Source of the DNA: Bacillota bacterium
GTDB taxonomy: Bacteria > Bacillota > Clostridia > Lachnospirales > Lachnospiraceae
Direction of reading: 5' to 3'
Assembly (NCBI GenBank): GCA_023421505.1
Contig: JAEZTJ010000078.1
Coordinates: forward strand, 129,887-193,886
Length of the DNA: 64,000 bases
The notes under the pieces are model-generated. The model did not search any database, had not been told where the DNA came from, and saw nothing but the letters and a program-made list of their open reading frames with translations. This document shows positions 1 to 8,576 of this stretch, one piece after another (the stretch's first letter is position 1; every line of letters starts with the position of its first letter). The position numbers were made by a program, and so were the translations under genes.

Positions 1-68
1 TCATATCCCTCGGTTATTACCTTACCATATTGTTTATAGCTTTCATCGGTTATCTTTTTAATTTCCAT
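1..68 (-). CDS. Ureidoglycolate lyase-like protein (DUF4867 type), N-terminus only
   Basis: The minus strand starts an open frame at 68 and runs off the left edge. Only about 22 codons are visible, beginning MEIKKITDESYKQYGKVI. A good ribosome site (GGAG) sits about 8 nt upstream of the ATG. The opening resembles DUF4867/ureidoglycolate-lyase-like cupin proteins that often accompany sugar catabolic genes; I recognise it only by its first residues. It lies downstream of the GH95 gene on the same strand, with a terminator-like hairpin between them. Confidence 0.5.
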   Translation of the reverse strand, partial: MEIKKITDESYKQYGKVITEGY

Positions 69-177
69 CTTTTGCTCTCCTAATTTAATATTATGATTAT
101 TTATCTTATCATAATAATTGCCATAATGGTACTATTTATCTATGTTTTATTATAAAAATTTCTTACTAAAATCTAAA

Positions 178-200
178 AACAGAAGTAGCACATTTCTGTT
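178..200 (-). terminator. Hairpin terminator after the GH95 gene
   Basis: Read on the minus strand, AACAGAA and TTCTGTT form a 7-bp stem around a 9-nt loop, followed by TTTTTAGATTTT. It lies just beyond the GH95 stop codon. The stem is short and AT-rich, so termination may be partial. Confidence 0.5.
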
Positions 201-210
201 ATGCGGCTCG

Positions 211-2472
211 TTAATTTAAATTCCCAAATAGCTTGTAAGGTTGCTTCTTTTCTAATCTGACCTGTACTTCCTGACCGGAGTAGAATACAGTGCATTCCTT
301 TGTTCGATTCGCAGTAAGCGTTGCTGAGGTAAGCCTTCCATCCTCCCAAGCCATATCTACAGTAATATCACCTCTGGCACGCAGTCCCTTCACTTCCCCC
401 GACCTCCACTTATCCGGTAAGGCCGGCAGAAGCTGAATTCTCCCCCCATGACTTTGGAGAAGCATTTCCGCAATACAGGTTGTAAGTCCCGTATTACCAT
501 CTAGCTCATATACATGGTCAAAGGCTCCGGCTCCTCTTGTCGGAGGATGATAAACAAGATGATTGGGCTCTAAAAGATGCTTCACCATACTCTCAATATG
601 TTCGTAGGCATTGTTGCCGTTTTTTAGTCTTGCCTCATAAAGCATCAGCATAGATCTGGCCCAGCCGGTATCCTCCCAGTTTTCAATCGGAGTTAATTTT
701 GTCTGAATAGTTTTCTCTGCCGCTTCGCATAGATCAGGTGTCTCTTCTGTATTAATCTGAGAGAAAGGAAATAATCCCAGCAAATGACTCGTATGTCTAT
801 GCTGTACATCAGCCTGCTCTAGATCATGGCTCCATTCAGCAATCGTTCCTTCTTTGGTGATACGATATGGCAGTAATCGAGTAAGCTTATCACGTACATC
901 AACGTACAAATCCGATTTACATTGATTTAAAATCCTACCGGCTGATAGATAAACCCTGAATAATTCTCTAATCATCAATATTTCATAGGTACAGCCATTG
1001 CTGATCTGATAAGCAGTATCATTATATAGGAAACTATTCTCCGGAGATATCGATGGTCCGCATGTAAGATAACCTGAATTTTTATCTTCAAATAGATATC
1101 CAAGAAAAAATCTAACAGAAGCTTCAATTAGAGGAAAAGCATATTCCGATAAAAACTCATCCTCTTCTGAATATAGATAATGCTCCCACAGCTGCATTAA
1201 AATCCAAACTCCGCCTGTAGGACAGGGTGCGATCGGTGATGCCCAGTAAGGTGCGGCAAATCCCCAGGCATTCGATACCAATTCTGCTACCCAGCCCTCT
1301 AATCCGTAGCTTTCCTTAGCGGTTCTTTCACCAGCTGCTGAAAGGTCCTCCTTAATCCATTTAACGATAGGAGCTGCAGTTTCACTAAGATTAGTAACTT
1401 CAGAAGGCCAGTAATTCATCTGCGTATTAATATCTAAGTGCATATCACAGGTCCATCCGATACGGCAGGCCACATTATCATTCCATATACCCTGTAAGTG
1501 TGCCGGCAGCATCGAATCCTCCCTGGAGCTTGATAAAAGCAAATACCTGCCGTATTGAAAAAGGAAGGGCAGCTTATCCACCGCTTCCTCCTTATCGTCA
1601 AGCCTAAAATACACACGATCCATATATCCTTTAACATCCTGAATATGTCGTTTCTTAAGTTCAAGGTAGTCCTTCTTACTGCAAGCAATCACATGGTTTT
1701 TTACTTCTTCCGATAAGGTTCTTACTGTTTCCTCACAGGATTGAAAATTGCACTTGAAGCTTGTCTTCATCTGAAGATAGATTTTAATATCCATCGCATT
1801 TGTAATAACAAGACCGCTTTCATTCGATGTACAGATCCCATCCGTAACAACGGTAGCATATCCAACTAAAGTCACTCCGCACAGCTTGTCACAGTGAAGC
1901 TCTTCATATGCATAGCAGGTAAAAAGAATACTATGCTCTCCATATTCCGTCTTGCCATAGGAATTACCCGGCTCAAACGTAATCGTAATGCCGCTTTTGC
2001 CTTCCATACTGATTTGTTGTACTAAGATATTATCCGGATGAGAAACAAATAGCTCTTCCTTGTATACATGACCCTGCTCTGTAAAAGTACAGGCTGTCAT
2101 ACCGTTCATAATGTCAAGCTTTCTTTCATATCCAGTAACGGAAGCCTCTGCTATACCATAATCAAGTAGAAGCTTACCTACAGGCAGATTAGAACCGTAG
2201 TCATGACGAACTCCAATAAACTGCTCTGCTTTTTCATGTACCTTATCGTAGGCGCCTTCTGACGCTAATTTACGCATTTCATAAAATGCTTTGTAGGCGT
2301 CCTTCTGGTTATTACTGTTGCTTTTTTCCCCGCTGAAAAATGTATTTTCCGATAGTTCGATCCGGTTCATCGGTAAGCTTGCGTAAATCATTGCCCCCAT
2401 ATGCCCGTTACCGACCGGGAATGCCTCGCCCCACCTGCCTGCTGGCTGGTTTTTAATCAGCTTCAAGTTCAT
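211..2472 (-). CDS. GH95 family alpha-L-fucosidase / alpha-L-galactosidase
   Basis: The 753-residue protein has the GH95 layout: an N-terminal beta-sandwich domain opening with GNGHMGAMIYAS and RIELSENTFFSGEK, an (alpha/alpha)6 barrel, and a C-terminal beta domain. Family landmarks are LDINTQMNYWPSE, SISPENSF (general-acid Glu), HRHTSHLLGLFP and LDGNTG. In characterised GH95 enzymes the catalytic base is assisted by two Asn in an N-x-N motif; here the first position reads Asp (DIN), a change from the bifidobacterial enzyme. There is no signal peptide, so it should act on imported oligosaccharides. It follows the two permease genes with a 22-bp gap and is probably the last gene of the importer operon. 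The substrate could be L-fucose or L-galactose side chains; sequence alone does not decide. Confidence 0.88.
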   Translation of the reverse strand: MNLKLIKNQPAGRWGEAFPVGNGHMGAMIYASLPMNRIELSENTFFSGEKSNSNNQKDAYKAFYEMRKLASEGAYDKVHEKAEQFIGVRHDYGSNLPVGKLLLDYGIAEASVTGYERKLDIMNGMTACTFTEQGHVYKEELFVSHPDNILVQQISMEGKSGITITFEPGNSYGKTEYGEHSILFTCYAYEELHCDKLCGVTLVGYATVVTDGICTSNESGLVITNAMDIKIYLQMKTSFKCNFQSCEETVRTLSEEVKNHVIACSKKDYLELKKRHIQDVKGYMDRVYFRLDDKEEAVDKLPFLFQYGRYLLLSSSREDSMLPAHLQGIWNDNVACRIGWTCDMHLDINTQMNYWPSEVTNLSETAAPIVKWIKEDLSAAGERTAKESYGLEGWVAELVSNAWGFAAPYWASPIAPCPTGGVWILMQLWEHYLYSEEDEFLSEYAFPLIEASVRFFLGYLFEDKNSGYLTCGPSISPENSFLYNDTAYQISNGCTYEILMIRELFRVYLSAGRILNQCKSDLYVDVRDKLTRLLPYRITKEGTIAEWSHDLEQADVQHRHTSHLLGLFPFSQINTEETPDLCEAAEKTIQTKLTPIENWEDTGWARSMLMLYEARLKNGNNAYEHIESMVKHLLEPNHLVYHPPTRGAGAFDHVYELDGNTGLTTCIAEMLLQSHGGRIQLLPALPDKWRSGEVKGLRARGDITVDMAWEDGRLTSATLTANRTKECTVFYSGQEVQVRLEKKQPYKLFGNLN

Positions 2473-2494
2473 CCCTGCCTTTCCGTATATTCTA

Positions 2495-3313
2495 CTATTC
2501 CTTCACAGAACCGGAGGTCATTCCACCGACAATATACTTCTGTCCTATCAGATATACAATGATAACAGGAATACAGGTGAGAACAATATCCGCAAAGATA
2601 TAGTTCCAGTAATTTTTATTCTTACCAAAGAACTGATATACCGCCATTGTCATTGGGAACATCTTACTCTTGCTGGAAAGATATAAAGGCGTTAAGAAGT
2701 CATTCCATACACCCATGAATTGCAGAATGAAGCAGGTTACTAAGGTTGGCTTAAGCAGTGGCATGATGATCTTAAAGAACAGCTTTATAGGTCCCGCACC
2801 GTCAATTACCGCAGCCTCATCAAGCTCCACCGGAATGGATAATATGAAGTTTCTTATCGTAAATACACAGAACGGTATCATCGCACTCATAAAGGTAATG
2901 ATAATTCCCTGTCTGCTGTCCGTTAAGTTAAATACATGTAATACTTTAATTAAGGTTACATAATTCACCGGAAAGAACAAGCCGCAGATGATAAAATAAT
3001 AGAAAAATGTATTTAATTTCGTTCTCTTTCTACAGATTACAAAGGAAGCCATCGCACAGGCTATCACAGCAATTGTAGTTGATATGGTAGAATAAGAAAA
3101 GCTGTTGAAAAAGCCCTGTATTAATCTGCCTTGTTCAATAACCTCGGTATAGTTCTTAAACAGCCATTCCTTGGGCAAAGAAAGATTCATTCTTGCCGCT
3201 TCCGACTTTGTCTTAAAGGAATTAACAAAAACCATATAAAAGGGAAGTACAACAGTGATGCTAAGAAGAATACATAACAACTGCTTTGATAACTTGATAA
3301 TTATTTTTTTCAT
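2495..3313 (-). CDS. Carbohydrate ABC transporter permease, MalG/AraQ type
   Basis: This 272-residue inner-membrane protein has about six membrane segments and the binding-protein-dependent permease signature near the C-terminus (EAAVIDGAGPIKLFFKIIMPLLKP), where the EAA loop docks the shared ATPase. The C-terminal GGMTSGSVKE is typical of CUT1 MalG-like permeases. A GGAG ribosome site precedes the ATG, which overlaps the stop codon of the upstream permease by one base (TAATG), so the two are translationally coupled. No ATPase gene is present here; CUT1 importers in clostridia usually use a common MsmX-type ATPase encoded elsewhere. Confidence 0.9.
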   Translation of the reverse strand: MKKIIIKLSKQLLCILLSITVVLPFYMVFVNSFKTKSEAARMNLSLPKEWLFKNYTEVIEQGRLIQGFFNSFSYSTISTTIAVIACAMASFVICRKRTKLNTFFYYFIICGLFFPVNYVTLIKVLHVFNLTDSRQGIIITFMSAMIPFCVFTIRNFILSIPVELDEAAVIDGAGPIKLFFKIIMPLLKPTLVTCFILQFMGVWNDFLTPLYLSSKSKMFPMTMAVYQFFGKNKNYWNYIFADIVLTCIPVIIVYLIGQKYIVGGMTSGSVKE

Positions 3314-4194
3314 TATTGCTGTATCTCCTTTCTACTGATTACTTTAATAATTAATACCCCGATAATTGCTGTAATAATAAGTAGAATTGTATTTAACGCC
3401 GTAGACATTCCATACTGACCCGAGGAATATAATTCATAAGAATACGTTGTTAACACCTCGGTATAATGTCCTGGTCCACCATTCGTAAGAACGTAAACAA
3501 TATCAAATACTTTCAAACCATAAGTGATACCAAATACAAAGTTAATCATGATAGCACCTGTAAGCATCGGTAAAGTAATGTGTCTTAACCTCTGCCAGAA
3601 ATTAGCACCGTCTATCTGCGCTGCTTCATAATAGGATTTTGGTATTGTATTTAATCCGGCTAAGAAGATGGTCATGACATAACCGATACCACGCCATGCA
3701 TCCACACCGTAAATTGATTTCCAAACTACGTTTAAGTCAGATAACCATTTCTGCTTCAAAAAATCAAGATGTAACGTCTCAAAAAGGACATTTAGTAAAC
3801 CGTTATTGTAATTTAAGATAGATTTAAATACTAAACCAATGATAACAAAGGGAAGAATAGCGGGTAAGTATAATAGAGTTCTGTATAAGCCTTTGCCGCG
3901 CACACCCTCCTGTAATAAGATAGCTAATAGTAATGCAGGAATAAGCTTAATAATATTTGATATTACTGTAAATACTAGCGTATTTTGTATACCGGAGACA
4001 TAATCTTTATCAGAGGTAAAAATATTAATATAATTTTGCAAACCAACAAAATTTATTCCCTTTGAAGAGCTCCATGAACTCCAGTCAGTGAATGAATAAA
4101 ATACTCCAAGTAAGCTTGGTACCAGGAAGAAACACACATAAGCTACAAGTGGAATAATTAAAAACCATTGCGGATAAATTCTTTTTTTATTCAT
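3313..4194 (-). CDS. Carbohydrate ABC transporter permease, MalF/UgpA type
   Basis: This is the partner permease of the CUT1 importer, with six predicted membrane helices and the EAA loop YYEAAQIDGANFWQRL. I place the start at 4194 (MNKKRIYP, 293 residues), which has GGAG six bases upstream. The open frame extends 28 codons further, but those codons translate the palindromic element at 4201-4326 and are not expected to be protein. It lies between the solute-binding protein gene and the MalG-type gene, matching the usual operon order binding protein-MalF-MalG. Confidence 0.9.
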   Translation of the reverse strand: MNKKRIYPQWFLIIPLVAYVCFFLVPSLLGVFYSFTDWSSWSSSKGINFVGLQNYINIFTSDKDYVSGIQNTLVFTVISNIIKLIPALLLAILLQEGVRGKGLYRTLLYLPAILPFVIIGLVFKSILNYNNGLLNVLFETLHLDFLKQKWLSDLNVVWKSIYGVDAWRGIGYVMTIFLAGLNTIPKSYYEAAQIDGANFWQRLRHITLPMLTGAIMINFVFGITYGLKVFDIVYVLTNGGPGHYTEVLTTYSYELYSSGQYGMSTALNTILLIITAIIGVLIIKVISRKEIQQ

Positions 4195-4200
4195 AGTTTT

Positions 4201-4326
4201 CTCCATTTCTGCGCTGCTTATTTGGCTCGCTTGCGAGACATTGCGCATACCAAGTTTGTGGATACAGCGCAGACACAAACTTGCCGAGTAAAAAAGGTTC
4301 TGATTTTTTGAAAGCTTTTTTACTCT
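4201..4326 (-). repeat. Composite palindromic element (modules C, B, A) ahead of the permease gene
   Basis: Three hairpins are stacked upstream of the permease ATG. Module C (4201-4248) has an inner CTCGC/GCGAG stem and a GCGCA arm, then runs into the ribosome site AAATGGAG. Module B (4251-4283) pairs CAAGTTTGTG with CACAAACTTG. Module A (4286-4326) pairs AGTAAAAAAG with CTTTTTTACT. Related copies occur at 14461, 18661, 18908, 43146, 49611, 51968 and 55146. Confidence 0.85.
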
Positions 4327-4345
4327 ACCCTCTTTCTTAAAGATA

Positions 4346-4370
4346 GCGCAGAGGACACTAACCTCTGCGC
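4346..4370 (-). repeat. Intercistronic stem-loop after the binding-protein gene
   Basis: GCGCAGAGG and CCTCTGCGC form a perfect 9-bp GC-rich stem with a 7-nt loop, between the binding-protein stop codon and the composite element. No U-run follows, so it looks like an mRNA 3'-end stabiliser or processing site rather than a full terminator. Such structures are known to raise binding-protein levels relative to permeases in sugar importer operons. Confidence 0.65.
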
Positions 4371-4402
4371 CAACTATTATAACTTAATCTTTTCATTATT
4401 AA

Positions 4403-5791
4403 TTATTTCCAAGCGGTATCTCCAGCCGCTTTTGCTGCTTCAGCTCTGTTTGCATCCATGTTCTTAAGAACAGTGTTAGCATCGATTTCACCTAAGCAGA
4501 AGGATACCATATCAGCACCGAAATCCATCCAGTAAGCGTTTGTATATTTTGTAGCAGTCTGAAGAACGCCATATTTCAATTGATCCGGAGTAAGGGTTGC
4601 CATGAACTCCTCTTCCTCAGGTAACCATTTCTGCTGTACGTTTTTGTCAGTTACATCAATATTAGTATAAGCAGGTGAGTTGTCAAGAATTTCCTGAAGA
4701 CTCTCTGTTGTTGTTACAAAATTGAAGAATTCTTTTACTAAATCAGGATGTGCGCTTCCTGCATAACCAAACATGGTAGGTCCGCCCGGATTAGTCGGGA
4801 AGAATGCATTATCACCTAAAGGAAGTAAGAATAACCCGAATTCATCTTCTGTTCCTGTATCATCCTTGATTTGTTTGATATAACTGGAGTTAGCCATTGC
4901 CATTGCAACATTTCTGTCACCAAATTCATTGCTCATATTGGTACTGTCAGTTCCGATCCAGTCTTCACCAAAGTAGCCTGCATCAGATAGTTCTTTGTAC
5001 TGATTTAATACCTCTAACATTTTTGCATTATCTGCAAAGGTAGCAGTATTATTATTTAATGCTTCGTATAAACCAGGAGTAGCGTTCTCATATACTCCAC
5101 CGATCTGGAAGAAGGATAACTGATGCTGCCAGCCATCTGCTCCGGGGATGAACCAGGGAGTAATTCCTTTTTCTGCAATCTTAGCACTTAAATCTTTTAA
5201 TTCTGTATAGGTTTTCGGTATAGTCCAGCCATTCTCTTCAAATAATGTTTTATTATAAACCATTACGTATTCGGGAGAATTATGCCATAACTGTAAGCCA
5301 TATAATTTACCATTGTAGGTAGCTGACTGTTGTCTGGTCTCAGGCATGATATTCTGCCATGCTGCACCTGTAAAATCAATACAGTATTTCTCAGGCTCTA
5401 CAATCTGAGAACCGATTGCAAACGGGTCGGATTGAATCCAAAAAATATCCGTAGCAGTTCCGGTAGATAATTTTGTCTTTAAAACATCTGAATACTGATC
5501 AGCCGGTATTGTTTGTAAATCTACAGTTACACCATACTGCTCTTCAAAACGGGCAATTGTTGCATCGTATCTGTTATCCATCCAACCAGCTGACACTAAA
5601 ATACTTAATTCCTGTCCGGAAAAATCAGCTGTAGCTGTATCATCAGTAGCAGGTTCTGTAACTTCGGCACTTTCTGTTGGAGTAGCTGTAGTATCCTTAT
5701 CCTCATTATCAGTTGATTTTTTACCGCAGGCTGAAAACAGGAACATTGACATTGCTACACATAGTAATAATGCTACAAGTTTTTTTAACAT
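4403..5791 (-). CDS. Sugar ABC transporter substrate-binding lipoprotein (family 1)
   Basis: The 462-residue protein starts with a lipoprotein signal peptide (MLKKLVALLLCVAMSMF then LFSAC, with the Cys as the lipidated residue near position 22). A Thr/Glu/Asp-rich linker and a periplasmic-binding-protein type 2 fold follow (ELSILVSAGWMDNRYDATI, FEEQYGVTVDLQTIPADQY). It should sit on the outer face of the membrane and deliver oligosaccharides to the two downstream permeases. A GGGAGGG ribosome site precedes the ATG. It is the first gene of its operon and is transcribed away from the YesM/YesN pair at 5992-8561, a typical regulator-target arrangement. Confidence 0.92.
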   Translation of the reverse strand: MLKKLVALLLCVAMSMFLFSACGKKSTDNEDKDTTATPTESAEVTEPATDDTATADFSGQELSILVSAGWMDNRYDATIARFEEQYGVTVDLQTIPADQYSDVLKTKLSTGTATDIFWIQSDPFAIGSQIVEPEKYCIDFTGAAWQNIMPETRQQSATYNGKLYGLQLWHNSPEYVMVYNKTLFEENGWTIPKTYTELKDLSAKIAEKGITPWFIPGADGWQHQLSFFQIGGVYENATPGLYEALNNNTATFADNAKMLEVLNQYKELSDAGYFGEDWIGTDSTNMSNEFGDRNVAMAMANSSYIKQIKDDTGTEDEFGLFLLPLGDNAFFPTNPGGPTMFGYAGSAHPDLVKEFFNFVTTTESLQEILDNSPAYTNIDVTDKNVQQKWLPEEEEFMATLTPDQLKYGVLQTATKYTNAYWMDFGADMVSFCLGEIDANTVLKNMDANRAEAAKAAGDTAWK

Positions 5792-5836
5792 AGTAACCCT
5801 CCCTTAAATTCTGTCTTAATGAATAAGACGTATTAC

Positions 5837-5895
5837 TTGATACATTTAGTGTATCAAATGACACCATTATGGTCTATGCACTTTTCAGGATACAA
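5837..5895 (-). promoter_or_regulatory. Binding-protein gene promoter with an operator-like palindrome
   Basis: On the minus strand TTGTAT (5890-5895) and CATAAT (5866-5871) are 18 bp apart and make a plausible sigma-A promoter. Directly downstream, at 5837-5857, lies a perfect inverted repeat with 8-nt arms TTGATACA and TGTATCAA around TTTAG. Its place at the predicted start of transcription fits an operator or a 5'-end hairpin. Confidence 0.5.
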
Positions 5896-5928
5896 TTTGG
5901 ACTTTCTTTACACTTCTATAATTATTGT

Positions 5929-5957
5929 TTGTACTTTTATTGTTCAAATGTTATAAT
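5929..5957 (+). promoter_or_regulatory. Promoter of the YesM/YesN pair
   Basis: TTGTAC (5929-5934) and a consensus TATAAT (5952-5957) are separated by exactly 17 bp, 35 bp upstream of the kinase start codon. Confidence 0.65.
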
Positions 5958-5991
5958 ACCAATAAAAATCAGAAGGTGAGTTATTAGAAAT

Positions 5992-7803
5992 ATGCGCAAC
6001 CATACACTTCAGACTAAATTATTTTTTGCATATTTTGGACTAATCGTTTTAATTTTATTATCGTTTAGTATCTTCTTCTATAAATATGTCTCTAAACAGT
6101 TAATTTCCCGCGAACTAAATTCACTTTCCACTCTAAACACCTCCATGGCAGATCAGATTGATTCCGTCATCAAGGATATGGATGCAGTATCGATTAACAT
6201 CGATTATAGCAGCCTTGTTAAGGAAAAATTAAATTCTTCCTTTAATCTTGATATTTCGAGAGATACTCTAAGAAGCTTAGCCAGCTTATTTGTTACCATC
6301 AATGGTGTGGACACAAAAGTGGATCAAATTAATCTTTATGATTTAAATAGCCATGTGCTGCAGGTAGGTGCAAAAACGAACACGACCTCAATTGATAAGG
6401 AGCAAATACCCTGGTTTGATACCGTCTTAGAGCTGGATGGGACGAAACTGATCAGTAACTCCTATCAGTCCTCTGCATTGTCGCAGTCAAGTAAATACTC
6501 TGATTGGTACATTTCACTTTATCGCACCTTTAATAACCAATTCGGCCGCACTGTTGGTATCGTTGAAACAACGAAACGATGTAAAAGTATATTTAAAACC
6601 ATTATACATTATAATAAAACAGCGGATAATCCCGCCAGGATTTATATCTATTCAAAAGATAATAAACTGATTTATCCATACGATTTAACCGAAGAGGATA
6701 GGAAGGAAATACCAAGCTACTCTTCCAATACTAATAACAAAGATAATTCTGTATCCACCTATAATCCCAATACTAAGGTTAAGGAATATCTGGCCTACAG
6801 CCATTCCACCTATAGCGGTTGGACTTATATTACAGTTCAGTCTGAAGCCTATATTTTAAGACCTGTTAATCGTCTTATTAATATCCTTTTGTTTTTTGTA
6901 TTTGCATTATTAGCAGCCTCTCTTATCGTATCCTATGGCCTCTCAAGAAGCTTAGTAAAACCGATTAAGCATTTAAAACATATTGTACAAAGAATTGAAA
7001 TTGATACGCTTGGTACGGAAAAAACCGATAATTATCCCATAAACTACATCGAACTGCAGGAGCTCTATATAGCCTTTCAGCATATGAGTGAGAAGCTAAA
7101 AATGTCTATGGATGAATTGATTGATTCCAGACAGCAGGAGCTCAAATCCCGTACCTTAGCCTTACAGGCACAGGTCAATCCTCATTTTTATTACAATACC
7201 CTCTATAGCATAATCGTACTGGCAGAGAACGATCAGTCCAAGGAGGTAATTACAGTTTGCCGCAATCTCTCAAAAATTATGCGGTATGTAACCGATACCT
7301 CCTTCACTAATGTGAGTATTCGTTCAGAGCTTGATTATGTTAGCAAATATCTGTATTGTATGAAGGTCAGGTATCAATCCAGCTTAAATTATACTGTTAA
7401 TATGGCGGATGCTCTGCTTGAGCTTGAAGTGCCAAAGCTGATTATTCAACCCATTGTTGAGAATGCAATCAAATATGGAACCACCTGCGCTCCCCCTTGG
7501 AAGATAACAATCAACGGAAAAGTTTATGATACTCACTGGCAAATCGATATTATTGATTCCGGCAAAGGCTTTACAGAGGAAGCGATTGAGATAATAAACA
7601 ATAGAATTGAAGAAGTTAATAAGAATCCGGGAATGCCCGAAATGCAGATTAATGGATTAGGAATTGTAAATGTATATATGCGCTGGAAGATTTTCTGTCA
7701 GAACTCCATGATTTTTAAATTTGGAAATACAGAGGACGGACATGGTATTGTATCCATTGGACAAAAGGTTGTATTAAAACGAGAGGAGACGAAAGAGGTA
7801 TGA
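5992..7803 (+). CDS. YesM-type sensor histidine kinase
   Basis: The 603-residue protein has a membrane helix near residues 9-29, a large extracytoplasmic sensor region (about 30-290), a second helix near 295-317, a HAMP linker (SLVKPIKHLKHIV), a His_kinase domain with QAQVNPHFYYNTL (phospho-acceptor His), and an HATPase domain (PIVENAIKYG; DSGKGF). It overlaps the response-regulator gene by 4 bp (ATGA). Position opposite the sugar importer suggests that it senses an extracellular sugar and, through the regulator, switches on that importer. Confidence 0.92.
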   Translation: MRNHTLQTKLFFAYFGLIVLILLSFSIFFYKYVSKQLISRELNSLSTLNTSMADQIDSVIKDMDAVSINIDYSSLVKEKLNSSFNLDISRDTLRSLASLFVTINGVDTKVDQINLYDLNSHVLQVGAKTNTTSIDKEQIPWFDTVLELDGTKLISNSYQSSALSQSSKYSDWYISLYRTFNNQFGRTVGIVETTKRCKSIFKTIIHYNKTADNPARIYIYSKDNKLIYPYDLTEEDRKEIPSYSSNTNNKDNSVSTYNPNTKVKEYLAYSHSTYSGWTYITVQSEAYILRPVNRLINILLFFVFALLAASLIVSYGLSRSLVKPIKHLKHIVQRIEIDTLGTEKTDNYPINYIELQELYIAFQHMSEKLKMSMDELIDSRQQELKSRTLALQAQVNPHFYYNTLYSIIVLAENDQSKEVITVCRNLSKIMRYVTDTSFTNVSIRSELDYVSKYLYCMKVRYQSSLNYTVNMADALLELEVPKLIIQPIVENAIKYGTTCAPPWKITINGKVYDTHWQIDIIDSGKGFTEEAIEIINNRIEEVNKNPGMPEMQINGLGIVNVYMRWKIFCQNSMIFKFGNTEDGHGIVSIGQKVVLKREETKEV

Positions 7804-8561
7804 AATACACTGTGATTATAGCTGAAGATGAAGAATTATTACTTCATAGTCTTGTTAAGAAAATAGAAGCTCTCGATATGAACTTTGAAGTGATCGGAAA
7901 GGCGCAAACTGGGGTTCAGGCTTTGGAATTAGTTAAAAAACTCTCACCTGATCTGGTAATTACCGATATCCGAATGCCGGAAATGGATGGTATCACCCTT
8001 TTGCAAAATATCCGAGAAAAATACCCCTTAATTGATTTCATAATAACCAGCGGTTACTCTGACTTTGAATATGCCAAAAGTGCAATACATTTACAGGTTA
8101 CTGAGTATTTATTAAAGCCAATTGATCCGGACGAACTTAAAGATGCATTATTTAAGCTAAAGAGTAAATACGAGCTGCAGCAAAGCTCTTATGGCGATAT
8201 CTTTAATTCCACTATGGCAAGAAACACCCCCTATCAGATAGCGACTACCTTAAAAGATTATCTGATACAGAATTACAATCAAGATATTAATTTTAATTTG
8301 ATTGCTAATAACATGAATTATAGCTCGAGCTACTTAACTAAGATCTTCTGTCAATATTATGAATACAGCCCTTCCAAATATCTGATTTCCCTACGTATAC
8401 AGAAGGCGCAGCAGCTACTTGTGCATAACCCGGAGTTGACAATTCGACAAGTCGGGGAAATGGTTGGATACAGTGATCAAGGGTACTTCAGTAGAATATT
8501 TAAAAAGCAGACTGGGCAGAGTCCGCTGGAGTATCGGTGTTTAGAAAAGGATTTGTTATAA
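7800..8561 (+). CDS. YesN-type response regulator, AraC DNA-binding output
   Basis: The receiver domain covers residues 1-120, with acidic pocket AEDEE, phospho-acceptor D56 in LVITDIRMPEMDG and the switch Lys in LLKPIDP. Two AraC helix-turn-helix motifs occupy about 150-250 (INFNLIANNMNYSSSYLTKIF and VGEMVGYSDQGYFSRIFKK). At 253 residues it lacks the long middle region of many YesN proteins, leaving a short linker. Start and kinase stop overlap as ATGA, so translation is coupled. Confidence 0.92.
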   Translation: MKYTVIIAEDEELLLHSLVKKIEALDMNFEVIGKAQTGVQALELVKKLSPDLVITDIRMPEMDGITLLQNIREKYPLIDFIITSGYSDFEYAKSAIHLQVTEYLLKPIDPDELKDALFKLKSKYELQQSSYGDIFNSTMARNTPYQIATTLKDYLIQNYNQDINFNLIANNMNYSSSYLTKIFCQYYEYSPSKYLISLRIQKAQQLLVHNPELTIRQVGEMVGYSDQGYFSRIFKKQTGQSPLEYRCLEKDLL

Positions 8562-8576
8562 GAAAGGTATTAGAAA

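Noticed and set aside
4195..4278. N-terminal extension of the MalF-type permease
   Set aside because: The extra 28 codons translate the palindromic element, and the ribosome site points to the ATG at 4194.
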